Source: Mercurialis annua
Lineage: Eukaryota; Streptophyta; Magnoliopsida; Malpighiales; Euphorbiaceae
Assembly (NCBI RefSeq): GCF_937616625.2
Contig: NC_065571.1
Span: 2,606,501 to 2,670,500 of the forward strand
Direction of reading: 5' to 3'
Length of the DNA stretch: 64,000 nt
Shown here: positions 24,001 to 35,718 of the stretch, one piece after another
Layout of the letters: the number at the start of each line of letters is the position of its first letter
How positions within the stretch are numbered: position 1 is the stretch's first letter
Made by a program: the position numbers and the translations under genes
Notes under the pieces: model-generated
The model's input: only the letters and a program-made list of their open reading frames with translations
Database searches by the model: none
Told to the model about the DNA's origin: nothing

Positions 24001-27000
24001 CTTGTTGGTTACTGGATATGGGAGTATATAATCAAATTAATATTGTAAAACAGGTAACTGAGCAGCCTGCCATGCTTCAAGGTGGGACTTTAAGACCGTA
24101 TCAGTTAGAAGGGCTTCAATGGATGTTATCTTTGTTCAACAACAATTTAAATGGAATTTTAGCTGATGAGATGGGGTTGGGGAAAACAATACAAACGATT
24201 TCGTTGATAGCGTATCTGAAGGAGAAAAAAGGTATCCGTGGACCACACTTGATAGTCGCTCCAAAGGCTGTACTACCCAATTGGATTAATGAGTTCTCAA
24301 CATGGATTTCTGAGGATGAGTATGTAGAAAGCATCTCTTGATATTACTTTTTATCATTATCAGGGCGATGTTTGTGTCTCGTTCACAAATAAATGCAGTG
24401 TAGCCGTGCAATTTCTCACAATTTTTCTTCCTTGTCCAGGATTAAAGCAGTTCTTTATGATGGACGTCAAGAGGAGAGAAAGGCTTTAAGAGAACAGTTG
24501 TCAAAATACAACAACTTTGATGTGGTTATCACACACTATGACCTAATCATGAGAGATAGAAAATTTCTGAAAAAGATTATGTGGCGCTACATGATTGTTG
24601 ATGAAGGGCATCGATTGAAAAATCATGACTGTGCACTTTCAAAAATTCTCGAGTCTGGGTATATTTCTTCACTTGTAGAAGCATGCTTTGATTCTTGCAT
24701 TTATGCAGTTTAAAGCTGTAATTGGTTGAATAATTTGTCCACCTTCTTTGGTTCGCTGTGAGCTATTTTATGTCCTATCTTTGCTTATAGCTGTATATTG
24801 TCTTGGATGATTGTATGTACTTTATCAAAACCAGACTCAACCCCCTTTATGTCAATAAATCAGGTTTGCCTGGTCTTAGGCCAAAGTAGGTTTTCACATT
24901 GATATGAGCAAGACTTTCTTACTGAATTTTTAACTTGTTGCAGAAGCTACCAGATTGAACGGAGACTTCTACTAACTGGAACTCCAATACAGAACAGCTT
25001 ACATGAACTTTGGTCGCTACTCAACTTTCTCCTTCCAAATATTTTCAATTCGGTCGATAACTTCGGGGACTGGTTCAATGCTCCTTTTGCAGACAAGGTT
25101 GCTCTTAGTGGTGAAGAAGAAATGCTGATAATTCGACGTTTGCATCAAGTAGTGTTTTGCTGACTTTTTGAAAAAAAGATTAGTGAATTTAGTTAAGGCG
25201 GAGTTATATCTACATGTTTTATTCTCAGGTTGTCAGGCCATTTATTTTGAGAAGGAAAAAAAATGAGGTGGAGAAATTCCTTCCTGGGAAATCTCAGGTC
25301 ATACTGAAGTGTGACATGTCAGCATGGCAGAAAGTTTATTACCAACAAGTTACAGAGATAGGCAGAGTTGGATTAGGTTTGTTGCTTTTGCTCCTTCATG
25401 CTATTTGTCCGTCTTCTTTTTGAGATCACTTAAAACTTATATTCCAAATGCATATAATCAGAATATGAAGTTTTACTATATTGTTTACGCGGCAATGTGG
25501 ACGCGGCTTAATTATTGAACTAGCGGAAGCATTTTTACTATGTTGTCCCTGCAGCCAAAGCATTATAACTTATAAGTAGTTTAAATTCATTGAATGAGTG
25601 ACATTTAGAGTGAGTCGATATCAGCTATTTCTGAAATTAGCTTTTGATGCTTACATTTTAATTTGTTTGATTTGGCTTTATTTAAAGGGTTAATTGCAAA
25701 TAAATGCTCCACGTTTAGTTCTTTTAGCGTTTTAATCGCGACTTCTAGATTTTGGCAAATTTAACGCCAACCTTTGTAATTTTATCAATTCAATGCATAA
25801 AACAAATGGACGGTGAAATTGTGCTGTAAAACGTTGTCGTTTAGAAGAATTCCAGCGTGCCACCTCGGCATAATTTCACCGCCGACTTGTTTTATGCATT
25901 GAATTGCAAAAACTACAAGGTTAGTGATAAATTTGCCTAAACTTATAAGTTGCTCAAATGTTGGGCAATTATTTGCATTTCACTTTTATTTAAATTTTAT
26001 ACATATTTGACCTAGCATTTAAGCTTTATGTGCTTGCCGATAAATCGAATTTTACTTGCTCAAACTCCTATTTTAACAACAATTTGCAGGCTCTGGGAAA
26101 TCAAAAAGTCTACAGAATCTGACGATGCAGCTCAGAAAGTGTTGCAACCACCCATACCTTTTTGTCGGAGACTACAATATGTGGCGGAGAGATGAAATCA
26201 TTAGAGCAGCAGGAAAGTTTGAACTTCTTGATCGTTTACTCCCAAAACTTCGAGCAACAAATCATAGAGTTCTGCTTTTCTCACAAATGACCCGTCTAAT
26301 GGACATTCTCGAAATTTACTTGCAACTACATGATTATAAGTATCTGAGACTCGATGGCTCGACCAAAACGGAGGAAAGAGGGACGTTACTAAAGCAATTC
26401 AATGCTCCAGACTCTCCTTATTTCATGTTTCTATTGAGCACGCGTGCTGGAGGACTTGGCTTGAATTTACAAACGGCTGATACTGTAATAATATTTGATA
26501 GTGATTGGAACCCTCAGATGGACCAACAAGCAGAGGATCGCGCACATCGTATTGGACAAAAGAAGGAAGTTAAGGTATTCGTGTTGGTTAGCGTTGGATC
26601 AATAGAGGAGGTAATTTTGGAGCGTGCAAAACAGAAGAAGGGCATTGACGCAAAGGTTATCCAGGCTGGACTGTTTAACACAACTTCCACAGGTATGCTA
26701 ATTTTGTTTATCTGTCACAAATATTCATCACTCGGTGCCTTTTTAAAAAGCTAAGTAGCATGGAAATAGGAAATGAAAACGACTTGTAACAGTCACTGGG
26801 AAGCAAAGGTTATTGCGGATAATTTGAATGATTAAGTTTGTGGGTAATTGATTAGATTTATTTTATTTGTGGTTAATTTTTTAGGATTTTTAATAGGATA
26901 TGGGTGTTTAATTGTTGTTAATTACCAAAACTGCCTGAATGTTCGTATGAGTTTCCAAGAGTTTCGATTTCCAAAATATTTTCGAAATAAAAAACGCAGC

Positions 27001-27909
27001 TTTTTCAAATTTTCCGTGTTTCATAGTTAAATAGTAAAGATGTTCTTGATGATACTCTTTTCATCTACTGCATGCTTGGGATAATGAGATGACACTGAAT
27101 CCCTGCGTAAGTATTTATCTCTTTACCAGAAAAATTGATTACTAAATTTAGGCAATGTCATTGCATTTGCAGCTAAGGACAGAAGAGAATTGTTAGAGGA
27201 GATCATGCGCAAAGGATCAAGTTCTCTTGGAAATGATGTGCCAAGCGAGAGAGAAATTAACCGCCTTGCTGCCCGGTCAAAGGAAGAGTTTGAGATCTTT
27301 GAAAAGATGGATAGAGAGAGACGGAAGAAAGAGAATTATAAATCGCGTCTCATGGAAGAACGCGAGGTACCAGAATGGGCTTATAAAACTCCTGATAAGG
27401 AAAAAAAAGGTTTTGATCCAAATAATACGGCAGTTTTGGGAAAACGCAGAAGAAAGGAGGTCACTTATGCTGATACGTTAAGTGATTTACAATGGATGAA
27501 AGCCGTAGAAAGCGGACAGGACATATCGAAGTTTTCAACTAAGGGAAGAAGACCAGAAGAACTTCCTCCACTGGATGGAAACGATTCGTATAATAACAGT
27601 GGTGGAACAGAAATAAAGGATTCGGAAATAAAGAATGAAACAATGCCTGCTGCGAGCGAGGGAACAAGCGAAGAAGATACGATTGGTTCCGACACAAAGC
27701 GATTTAAGCCTGATGGAGTTTTAGCTGAAACATTTAAATATCAGAGTGTAGAAAAATCTGAAAATCAAGCTGTTAGAGGAAGCAATTGGAATGGGCACAT
27801 ATTTATGTGGAATGCTCATAAGAAGAAAAGATCTAGCCATCCTCTTCAGAGTTCATCATCTGATTCTAAAGGCCAGAACTCTAACGGAAGAGGAAATCGT
27901 TGGGTGTGA
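21003..27909 (+). CDS. CHR23: SWI2/SNF2 chromatin-remodelling ATPase, CHR12/CHR23 (MINU) type
   Basis: Exons: 21003-21197, 21531-21690, 21838-21902, 22287-22475, 22754-22903, 23119-23490, 24054-24319, 24440-24658, 24944-25148, 25229-25376, 26090-26692, 27173-27909. They total 3,309 nt and encode 1,102 residues in one frame. Residues about 205-330 are a charged HSA-like helical region. The DEXH ATPase domain starts near 390, with Walker A DEMGLGKT at about 415-422, DEGHRLKN as motif II and LLTGTPIQN as motif III. The helicase C domain carries [40 protein letters not shown] and DRAHRIGQ. A SnAC-like region follows, then a Lys/Ser-rich tail. There is no bromodomain, unlike BRM. The family remodels nucleosomes in SWI/SNF complexes and restrains or maintains growth and stem-cell activity. 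CHR12 and CHR23 are close paralogues; chromosome context favours CHR23. Exon 9 has tandem acceptors (see findings). Confidence 0.95.
25687..25984. mobile_element. MULE-type MITE, 298 bp, in intron 10 of the SNF2 gene
   Basis: Inverted arms: left GGGTTAATTGCAAATAAATG, right (reverse complement) AGTGAAATGCAAATAATTGC, with similarity extending about 90 bp inward around a GC-richer centre near 25850. A perfect 10-bp direct repeat tttatttaaa flanks it (25677-25686 and 25985-25994). It accounts for nearly half of the 713-bp intron. Confidence 0.78.
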
Positions 27910-29047
27910 TGTTATCGACCAACAGAAAGATTTATGATCCCCTGCCACCTTATTAAATTTTTTGCTGATGTTTGGCGCAAGGTTTCAATGAAGTTGTGGC
28001 TGGCGGCCTGTGAAGTTACCTCAACTGGTTACTGGATTATCATGCACACTACATTCCGATATAGCATTTTTTGCAGCTCGCCTCGTGCGTATCAGCTAGC
28101 TGCCTGTGTATCATTATCGAAATTCATAAAATTCGCCCTGTTTTATTTTGACCGGCTTTCCTGTATGGACTGATTTAGATGCTCAGGGGTATGCAAAGCT
28201 ATTAACAACTTCTATTGGTAGTATTTGACATCTTAGAAATCAATAGATATCTTTTGCTCTTTTATTGTGCTGATTTATATAGAATCCTAGCCTATTAAAA
28301 TTGGAAGGGTATTGAACTATCCGGAAACTGCAAAATGGGTATCGAATAATTTTCTGTTACAAAATGGGCACTACGAAAGGACTTTCAGGCACATGCCCTA
28401 AGTTTCGTATCCATTTTATAACAAAAAAAATGTTTAGTATCCATTTTGAAACTTTTGCATAATATGGAATAGAAAGTCTTGCAACTAGGCATGTGCATTT
28501 AGTATGAGGCAAATCAAACTAAAATCTTGCCTTCTGCAAGATGTTAAACTGCAATTTTAAGAACTTGAAAAAAATTCATAACAAAAATTCAGTTGATTAC
28601 TGAAATTTTTATTCGATTGTTCAATTTAATTTGCCTAATTACAGCAATGAAAAGTGAATGCCCGCTATATGAAAACGTAGGGATTTGGTTGTACACTAGA
28701 GAGAAAAAAAAGTCACCTAAAACATACATGAGAGCAACAATAAGCAAATTAAGAAAAACATTTATATAGCTTCTTTTTAAGAAAAAGCATCGAAGTTATT
28801 TAGTTAAATACTACATTATCCCACTGACTAAAATGAGAAAAAAAAATGCTCCAAGATAAGGAAATTTTTTCATTAAACCTGTCATGCTGACTGTAAATCT
28901 TTTATGCTCAATTTCGCAGTCCATGCTCTAGCAGAATTGAATAATAAGCCAAAAATGCTGTGGATAGCTCCTGCATACAATTATGTTTCAGTGGTTGCTA
29001 CTGCAATAAAAAAAGTGAAAGCTACTCCGAAACAATGGAAAGAAACT
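27910..29047. other. Convergent 3' flank between SNF2 gene and RanGAP
   Basis: The two genes converge here. 27910-28280 looks like the SNF2 3' untranslated region. 28295-28450 has an imperfect inverted repeat around 28375 (arms with the motif CAAAATGG, with TATCGAA-like neighbours), probably a worn MITE without a recognised target duplication. The remainder is AT-rich and carries the RanGAP 3' untranslated region on the minus strand. Confidence 0.55.
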
Positions 29048-30664
29048 CTAGTCTTCTTCTCCTTTAACTTCAAGGTTCTTCAGTTTTGATTCCAAGTCGT
29101 GCTCATTATCGTCACCCTCTCCAGATTCTTCATCATCAAAGCCTTCAGGATTATTCTCATCCAACGGCCCCAGCATATCAGGGGATTTCTTGAAAATCTC
29201 CTTCACCTCATCAATACCTTCGTCGGAGAGAATGTTCTCGTTGATATTCAGCAATTTGAACTCTGGCTTCTGCACCACAACTTGTGCCAACAACCGACCC
29301 CCAACTCTTCCGATGGAATTGGTACTCATGTCGACTTCTTTCAGTTTGATATGGCCTTCTTCCATGGCCTTGATAATCTGGATTGCACCTTCATCCTTCA
29401 GTTCATTTTCGGCCAAGTTCAACTTTGTAAGATTCTGCTTTGCTGCTACACAAGCTGACAATGCTGCGACAGATTCAGCTGTTATGTCATTTCCAGCGAT
29501 ATCCAACACTTCAAGTGCACAGGCTGATTCCTTGAGAGCATTGGCTATGGCAATGGTACCCTCATCTTCCAAATTCAGATAACTTAAATAAACCTCGGTG
29601 AGACCTGCGTGCTTAGAAAGAGATTTACTCAGAGCAACTCCAGCTTCTACACCAAACACGTTGTCTCGGAGGTCAAGTTTCTTCAAATGAGAACAATTGT
29701 CAAGCGCTTCCGACAGGGCTATTCCTCCTTCTGCGCCTACTCTTGTTGAGGAGCATCTAAAATCTTCCAGCAACGGAGAACGTTTTAGAACCTCAGCAAT
29801 GGCAAGTGCCCCTTGATCACCCGTCATATTGTTATGGAAATGAAGAATCCTAAGCTTCTCTGTGGAAGGAATCAATTCACAAACTGCTCGTGCGGCTTCC
29901 TCCGAAATACCATCATTCATCAAATAAAGCTCCTCCAAGCAGCTTTGTGACCGTAGGAGGGCCTCAAAGGCCCTCACACCCTTCTCACCCAAAGCATTGT
30001 TTGACAGGTCCAAGGATTTCAGAATGCTACCTTCAAGGGCAGAAGAAAATATGTTCATAACTTCAAGAGCTTCAGCCTCTGGTCTTCCGGCAATGAAATC
30101 TGACAAGTCAACTTCCTTTAACTGATCCTTGATAGAAACTAAAATCGGCTCAGCAACACGAGCAGCTTCTAGACCAAAGCTTCTATTGCTGAAACATATC
30201 TTAGTGTATGAATTTCCAGGATCCTTTAATGGACTGAGTATTTCCTCAGCCTCAATTGCCTCAATAAAGGCTCGTGGACCTTTGGATATGTCAAAAATGT
30301 TACAGGATGCAGGAACTTCCTCAGATGCCAGGACTTCTCCATCCTCCCTTGGTGCAGGGCCTTTTTTGAGAATCTCCAAAATTAACTTGCTGCATTCTTT
30401 TGCATAAAACTGAACAGCCGAACCTCCGTCACCATCTGGCTCATTTTCATAATGTTTGTTGGCAGCAATAAAAGCAACATCTTCAATTCTTTTTGCATTA
30501 TCCTCAGCTTCCTCTTTGCTCAAACTGCCGTACTTCTGAGTGAAAATTGACTTGCTAGTGAGATTGTCAGTAATGCGCACCAAAAGCATATGCCTTGTGT
30601 TTTGGCTAGGCGGCCAAAGTTTAATAGAGAATGGCCGTTGTGACTTCAGGGTTGCAGCATCCAT
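29048..30664 (-). CDS. RANGAP2: Ran GTPase-activating protein with WPP domain (RanGAP2-like)
   Basis: A single uninterrupted coding exon of 538 residues; the coding part of plant RanGAP genes is likewise intronless. Residues about 10-110 are the plant WPP domain (LWPPSQNTR motif at 16-24), which targets the protein to the nuclear envelope and, in mitosis, to the division plane. Residues about 195-485 are leucine-rich repeats of the RanGAP type (LSNNALGEKGVRAFEALL, LDLRDNVFGVEAG, LNLAENELKDEGA), which stimulate GTP hydrolysis by Ran. Residues about 495-538 are an acidic tail (DDEESGEGDDNEHD). A 5'-UTR intron is predicted at 30676-31507, with donor CAG|GTAATTC and acceptor TTAACAG. The assignment to RanGAP2 rather than RanGAP1 rests on gene order. 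Confidence 0.94.
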   Translation of the reverse strand: MDAATLKSQRPFSIKLWPPSQNTRHMLLVRITDNLTSKSIFTQKYGSLSKEEAEDNAKRIEDVAFIAANKHYENEPDGDGGSAVQFYAKECSKLILEILKKGPAPREDGEVLASEEVPASCNIFDISKGPRAFIEAIEAEEILSPLKDPGNSYTKICFSNRSFGLEAARVAEPILVSIKDQLKEVDLSDFIAGRPEAEALEVMNIFSSALEGSILKSLDLSNNALGEKGVRAFEALLRSQSCLEELYLMNDGISEEAARAVCELIPSTEKLRILHFHNNMTGDQGALAIAEVLKRSPLLEDFRCSSTRVGAEGGIALSEALDNCSHLKKLDLRDNVFGVEAGVALSKSLSKHAGLTEVYLSYLNLEDEGTIAIANALKESACALEVLDIAGNDITAESVAALSACVAAKQNLTKLNLAENELKDEGAIQIIKAMEEGHIKLKEVDMSTNSIGRVGGRLLAQVVVQKPEFKLLNINENILSDEGIDEVKEIFKKSPDMLGPLDENNPEGFDDEESGEGDDNEHDLESKLKNLEVKGEED

Positions 30665-30675
30665 TGCGAAAGAAC

Positions 30676-31507
30676 CTGTTAATAAGGGCTACACATACAT
30701 TACCACTTGCAATTCATCTTAATCATTCTTTTTCTCAAACAAAACCAAATGGGAAAGAAAAAAAATGGATCTTTACAAAAATACCTAAAAAAATATATTT
30801 GCAAAATATAACCCCTAAACTGCAAATTCTTAGTCCTACCTCAGCACGTCTAAATATTTACTTTTTTACTCAAACAGTTTCTAAAAAACACAATTTGAAA
30901 CCGTTTTAGAAACAGTTTCTTAAACAATTTCAAATGGTTTTAAACGGTTTCTAAATACACAACTTGCAACCATTTTAAAAAACCGTTTCTAAAACAGTTT
31001 CTAAAAAAACGAAGTACTTTTATAAAATTTCAAACCCGGAGTATTTTTTGCAAATATTTTCAAAAACGGAGCATTTTTGACAAATTCTCAACAAAACATC
31101 GAAACAGCTGTGAAAACTCTCCACAGGCAAGCCTTATGTAAGCTACATATACAGTTATACACACATTAAACCCTAACCTTGTGCAATTCTCAAGTCATTC
31201 TAATCATTGAATTTTTGCTAGAACTACCAATTAGAATCGCTTCGTCGTTTACACAGCTAAATAATCACAGTATACCAGTTATAACATAAATCAACACAAG
31301 AATATATAGCAAATGAAAAATGAAACGAACAAAACTAAAATCAGAGAGCAGATAAACCTAATGAAATATTTTAAACCTAATGAACTAAGGAACGCAAAAT
31401 GTAACAGATCTAAACATTTGAAAAAACAAATTAAAAAAAAACAATACAAAACTCGAATTCTGTATAAAAAAACAAACCCTAAAAATTTTAAAAAAGGAAA
31501 GAATTAC
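30676..31507 (-). other. 5'-UTR intron of RanGAP2, with degenerate repeats
   Basis: Read on the minus strand, a GTAATTC donor at 31507 follows a CACAG exon end at 31508, and a TTAACAG acceptor ends at 30676, 11 bases before the ATG. The intron holds AAACCCTAA-type telo-boxes near 31164 and 31482 and a patch (30870-31010) of GTTTCAAAC/CGGTTT-type repeats that also occur at 59050-59610. About 31253-31507 is duplicated upstream of mL53. Confidence 0.6.
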
Positions 31508-33000
31508 CTGTGAAGCTCTGTGACTCTGTGCTTAGGTCTGCGTTTTTACGATGTGGAAAAAAAAAACTTAAAATAGTGTTGTATGGAGGGAAAATGAATT
31601 TCCACTGAAAATGATGAAAGACAGTGAAGTGAGCAGGCGATGGTGTATTTTGATTTTGATCCTTTTTTAAAAATTTAATATTTTAATTTTATTCTCATAT
31701 TTAAAGATTAAAATTATTATTATTATCATCATTGTCTTTGTCTATATGTTCTCCTTCTGAAACCATGTTTTTGGGCCCCATGCTGGTCCAGTAAACCCCA
31801 TTCTCAGGCTCTTTCTATTTTTGTTTATAAACCACTAATTTTATTAAAAATAATTCGAAACAACTACATCTGTAAAATATTCGGGAAAGTTTGACAAGTG
31901 CTTCTAATGATCTACCAAGAAGCGAACACACAATGTTAACACATGTATTCCTGATTCGCAGATATTTTTATAAAAACAAAAGACAAATTTAAGAATTATT
32001 CTGATCACGCTAAGCAGTCTTCGAACAAAGCATCATCGTGAGATTCAGAATTAAATACATAGCGTTCGACTCGATAGTCATATTCAATCATCCTTTTAAC
32101 TAATTAAGAGCTTCTTTAAACCCTAAAAGTCAGCTTATCTAGGCTCAAACACGCCTCCTTTCTTTAACCTCTTCGGAGTCTTTATCCCAAACAACGAATG
32201 TACCACGTCATTTTTACAACAAGTCAATAAATATTCGCGATAGGGAATCTTTATTTATTGCTTATTTTTTTATTATTAAATATTCACACATGGCAAATAC
32301 CTTATTAATTTGTTGCACGGATCACGTTGCACAACTGTTGAGTTGTATAATTATTTCATCTTGCGGGGGCAAATATGCGTCTGCATACAAAACTTGGATC
32401 AGGCATCCAAGAAAGTTGTTCCCTAATTTAGCATCAAAAAGTTGTTTTTGGAAAATGTCGAGGCTCTTTCTACAACTTGTATTTCTAGATTGGATTATAA
32501 TTGCAAGTTTAGTTATAATTACTTTAATCAATCAAAGTTATGTTATTGAATTGATCAAACAAGAAATTGAATCAGGCATATGCAAAAGGCAACCTTGATG
32601 GTTTAAAGTAGGGGTGAGCAAAAAAATCAATTAAACCAAATTAACCAATTGAACCAAGCTATTTTGATAATTCAAATTATACAATTCCAATCTCTGTTTC
32701 AAATTTAAATTATAAAAAATATATTGAACCGTTATTTTATAATAAAAAAACTGAAGAGTTTTACAATGCTTGAAAACCCACAAATTTAACCGTTCGCAAG
32801 CATGTTCAATCTGAAACAAAAAAATGTGAACGAAAACGTTCGATATCTTGTTCTGCTCAAGGATAGGGAACCATCAAAACGTAAGATTTTCATATAATTC
32901 CGGAGTCTTTTTACATGAACATAAATGCTTATCCTGCTGAAACACCTATAGCAGCCTAAAATCATGAAAAATAGATTAGATTATTATAGATACCAAATTG
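31253..33000. repeat. Segmental duplication, copy A (RanGAP2 side)
   Basis: Blocks matching copy B (35260-37190) in the same order and orientation: the 5'-UTR intron and leader (31305-31550 against 35348-35570); promoter sequence with gtgttgtatggagggaaaat (about 31580-31665 against 35638-35720); ccatgtttttgggcc (31764 against 36789); a tract with tttagttataattactttaa (about 32505 against 36890); and the tail with caaggatagggaaccatcaa (32859-33000 against about 37050-37180). Each copy also carries private insertions. Copy A contains 31870-32490, which has no counterpart. Confidence 0.8.
31508..31670 (-). promoter_or_regulatory. RanGAP2 non-coding first exon and core promoter
   Basis: On the minus strand this contains the presumed first exon (ending CACAG at 31508) and the DNA upstream of it. 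The same sequence recurs at 35521-35720 upstream of mL53 with scattered differences, and both copies keep the splice donor in the same place. The transcription start cannot be placed from sequence alone. Confidence 0.55.
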
Positions 33001-33430
33001 CAACATTTAAAGACATAATTTGGGTTCATACTGTCTAACTTGCGAGATTACGAACAAAGCTCAGGCCAGACATCTTGTTCCGATCCAGGAAAAAAGTGCC
33101 AAGCCTGACCTTGTTCTACTGACTAGACTAAGAAGATTCAGCTTATCAAGCTTTTACGGAAAACAGAAAATGCCAACACAAACATTAGCAGGCAAACACA
33201 AGCAAACCGGCTGAAAGACAACGAGAGTCTCAAAATTGGTACATTCAAAAATACACCCAACTTATTTAGGGGATTTTCACAAGAAGGTCAACACTAGAAC
33301 ACGGCTTTTAAATATTCACTAATACCATGATCGATTTCAAATTACAGACCTATCTCATTTATGAACCACAATTCGATATAATTTAGTTTTGTTGCAGATG
33401 TGAAACCAGTGATCTCCAGCAATAGTGTCG

Positions 33431-35225
33431 TCATTGCTTCTTCTCATCTGCTTTCCTTGGCTATGAGAGGAGATGAAAAGAAACAGCCATTAGGAATAAT
33501 AGAGAATTAGGCAAATAAAGACATGTTAAAATATTCAAATTAAAATAATAGCATAAGATGTAAGAGACTAGAAGAATGCAATCAGTGAGCAGCAGCCTTT
33601 GTGAAGAATTGAACTAATTAATTCAACACTGTATGTATGCTAACAGAACTGTTTTAGAACAATGCAACTGATACAGATGGTAATTTCGGTGCTTAATTAC
33701 TAAATAATTATTTCTGTTTTGGAATTAATATGTAGCACGAACACATATTTCAAGGTTGTCCCACTGAATATTAAGTTGTGTGATATAAACACATTGCTCT
33801 ATTATGGTGGGGGGGTACGAAGTATATCATGAAAAAACAACTATATATACCTCAATACATGAAAGCAAAAACAGGTTCGGTGTTGCTAAAATGCAAATGT
33901 TTTTTACTCTTACCAATTCTAAAAAAGAATAGTTTTCTCAATTATATAGGCTCATTAGAAGGATCCATTAATATGGTCAAGTCGACTTCTTTTTTGACAC
34001 AAGTCGAATCTACTTAATTGAATCAGTTTAGCGTAATTGAACTCCCATGACAACTATTGAATAATTGCATTTTCTTGTATTTGCCTTTATCGAGTCTTAG
34101 ATCTAGGTATAATTTCTAGGAAAACTAACTATTCTATCCTTATTTTCCAGACCTAAAAAAATCCCATCTCTGAAGTTTGTTTCCACTGGCATTTACTAAA
34201 AGAAAAATAGAATAAACATTTTAAAAATGTCCTACATATGTAAGCTTCTTGTTTTCTTTTTACTCACTGACCTATTTCTTGCATTTCCAGCAAATGCTTT
34301 TCATTGTTTTTCATTTCTTTTCCAAATTTAGTTTGACATGAATCTTTAAAGTTGATTTGTTTTTATAATGCTTTAGGCTTCAAATGAACAAAAATAATAA
34401 TCAAAATGACTATTTAAATAAAAACAACAAGGCCGTGGAAATCCCCAATACAAATAATGCAAAGGCCAAGACGAATAAGAATGCTTAAATATGTGAAGCT
34501 AACTAGAACAATATGAAAAACCTATTCCCTGTTCAAGACTAAAGTTACATGCCCGTTTTCACATAATTTACTGATGAAGTTATTTATGTTCTTTTGGTAG
34601 CATTGCCGAACATGTTATAGCTATTATTATTAAGGCAGATGATTAATCGGCATTTTCACTCAGTGTGTGTTAAAACTAACAGCTTCGTGATTTCATTTTA
34701 ATAAAATTGTAACTAAAGTATATAATGCACATGAAAACTCTAATTTTGAGACTTCCATTTATAACTCATATATGTTTTCCTCTGTTTTGCGAAGTTCCAT
34801 TGATGCAATAAATGTTGAATAAAAGAAAGAAAGAAAAAGTAAAAAAGGAATTAGAAAGAAATACTAACTTTGGTACCGGGAGCAGGCATTTGAAGCTCAT
34901 GTTCAGGAATAAGAACAGGCCATTTTTCACCAGCTTCGCGAAACATTTGTTCAGTTTCAAGATGCTGACCTTTCTCCAAAATCATACTCCTAATTGACTG
35001 TGCAGAGACACTAGTGCCGTCAAAAACCTCCTCGACACCATTAACGAACGTCACAGTGATTTGCGGGGTACGATCATCGGTTCGACGCTTGACAATGAGT
35101 TGGCAAGCGGGATTTGATTCTTTGGCCTTGCGGGCGTTGCATTGGGCAAGGAATTCCATGCATGACGCTGTTCGTGGGTCTAGGGCATTGAATTCGATTC
35201 GCACTTTCGATAGGAATTTCAACAT
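33431..35225 (-). CDS. Mitochondrial large-subunit ribosomal protein mL53-like
   Basis: Two coding exons: 34869-35225 (119 codons) and 33431-33460 (9 codons plus stop), giving 128 residues. The first opens MLKFLSKVRIEFNALDPR and shows the mL53 pattern, including FLAQCNARKAKESNPAC and a T-F-V-N-G-V-E-E stretch. Exon 1 ends PAPGTK with a GTTAGT donor; exon 2 adds PRKADEKKQ after a CATAG acceptor. Without splicing the frame reads five more codons (VSISF) and stops. mL53 is a small structural protein of the mitochondrial ribosome. A 5'-UTR intron is predicted at 35227-35520. Its leader and promoter are copies of those of RanGAP2. The alternative, intron-retained form would lack the basic tail. 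Confidence 0.83.
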
Positions 35226-35520
35226 CCTGATTAATTCTTCTAGCTCTGAGAAAAAATTAAACAGCTAAATAAAAAATTGAAATAGCTCAGAAAACCATAG
35301 CAAACCTTTTGACATACCTAATGAAGTGTATTAAATTACACAAAAATGTATAGCAAATGAAATATGAGATAAGCAAAAAATAAAATCAGAAAGCTGAATT
35401 TATTAAACCAACAAAGCAACATAAAATTTAACAGATCTAAACATTTGAAAAGGGAAAATTTTAAAAAAAATTGAACTCTGTAGAAAGAAGAAACCCTAGA
35501 AATTTTGAATGAAAAATTAC

Positions 35521-35718
35521 CTGTGCAGCTCTGTGATTCTGTGCTTAGGTTTGTGTTTTTACTTTTTACAGTATGAGAGGAAGTAGGGGAAACGGGAATG
35601 AGAAAGTTATATAGTGAGGAGGTGCGAGAGAGACTGGTTGTGTTGTATGGAGGGAAAATGATTCCACTGTAAATGAAGGACAGTGAAGAGAGTAGGCGAT
35701 GGTGTATTTTCATTTGGA
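35521..35718 (-). promoter_or_regulatory. mL53 non-coding first exon and promoter, copied from RanGAP2
   Basis: The first exon is predicted to end at 35521 with CAG before a GTAATTTTTC donor, matching the RanGAP2 leader (31508) base for base around the splice site. The promoter-side sequence gtgttgtatggagggaaaat is shared. A telo-box-like AAACCCTAG lies just inside the intron near 35502. Confidence 0.55.

Noticed and set aside
29099..30407. Plus-strand frames of 92-130 codons within RanGAP
   Set aside because: They are shadows of the 538-codon minus-strand gene with no domain of their own.
32290..32598. 102-codon plus-strand frame in duplication copy A
   Set aside because: No domain, no splice context, and its first half is absent from copy B.
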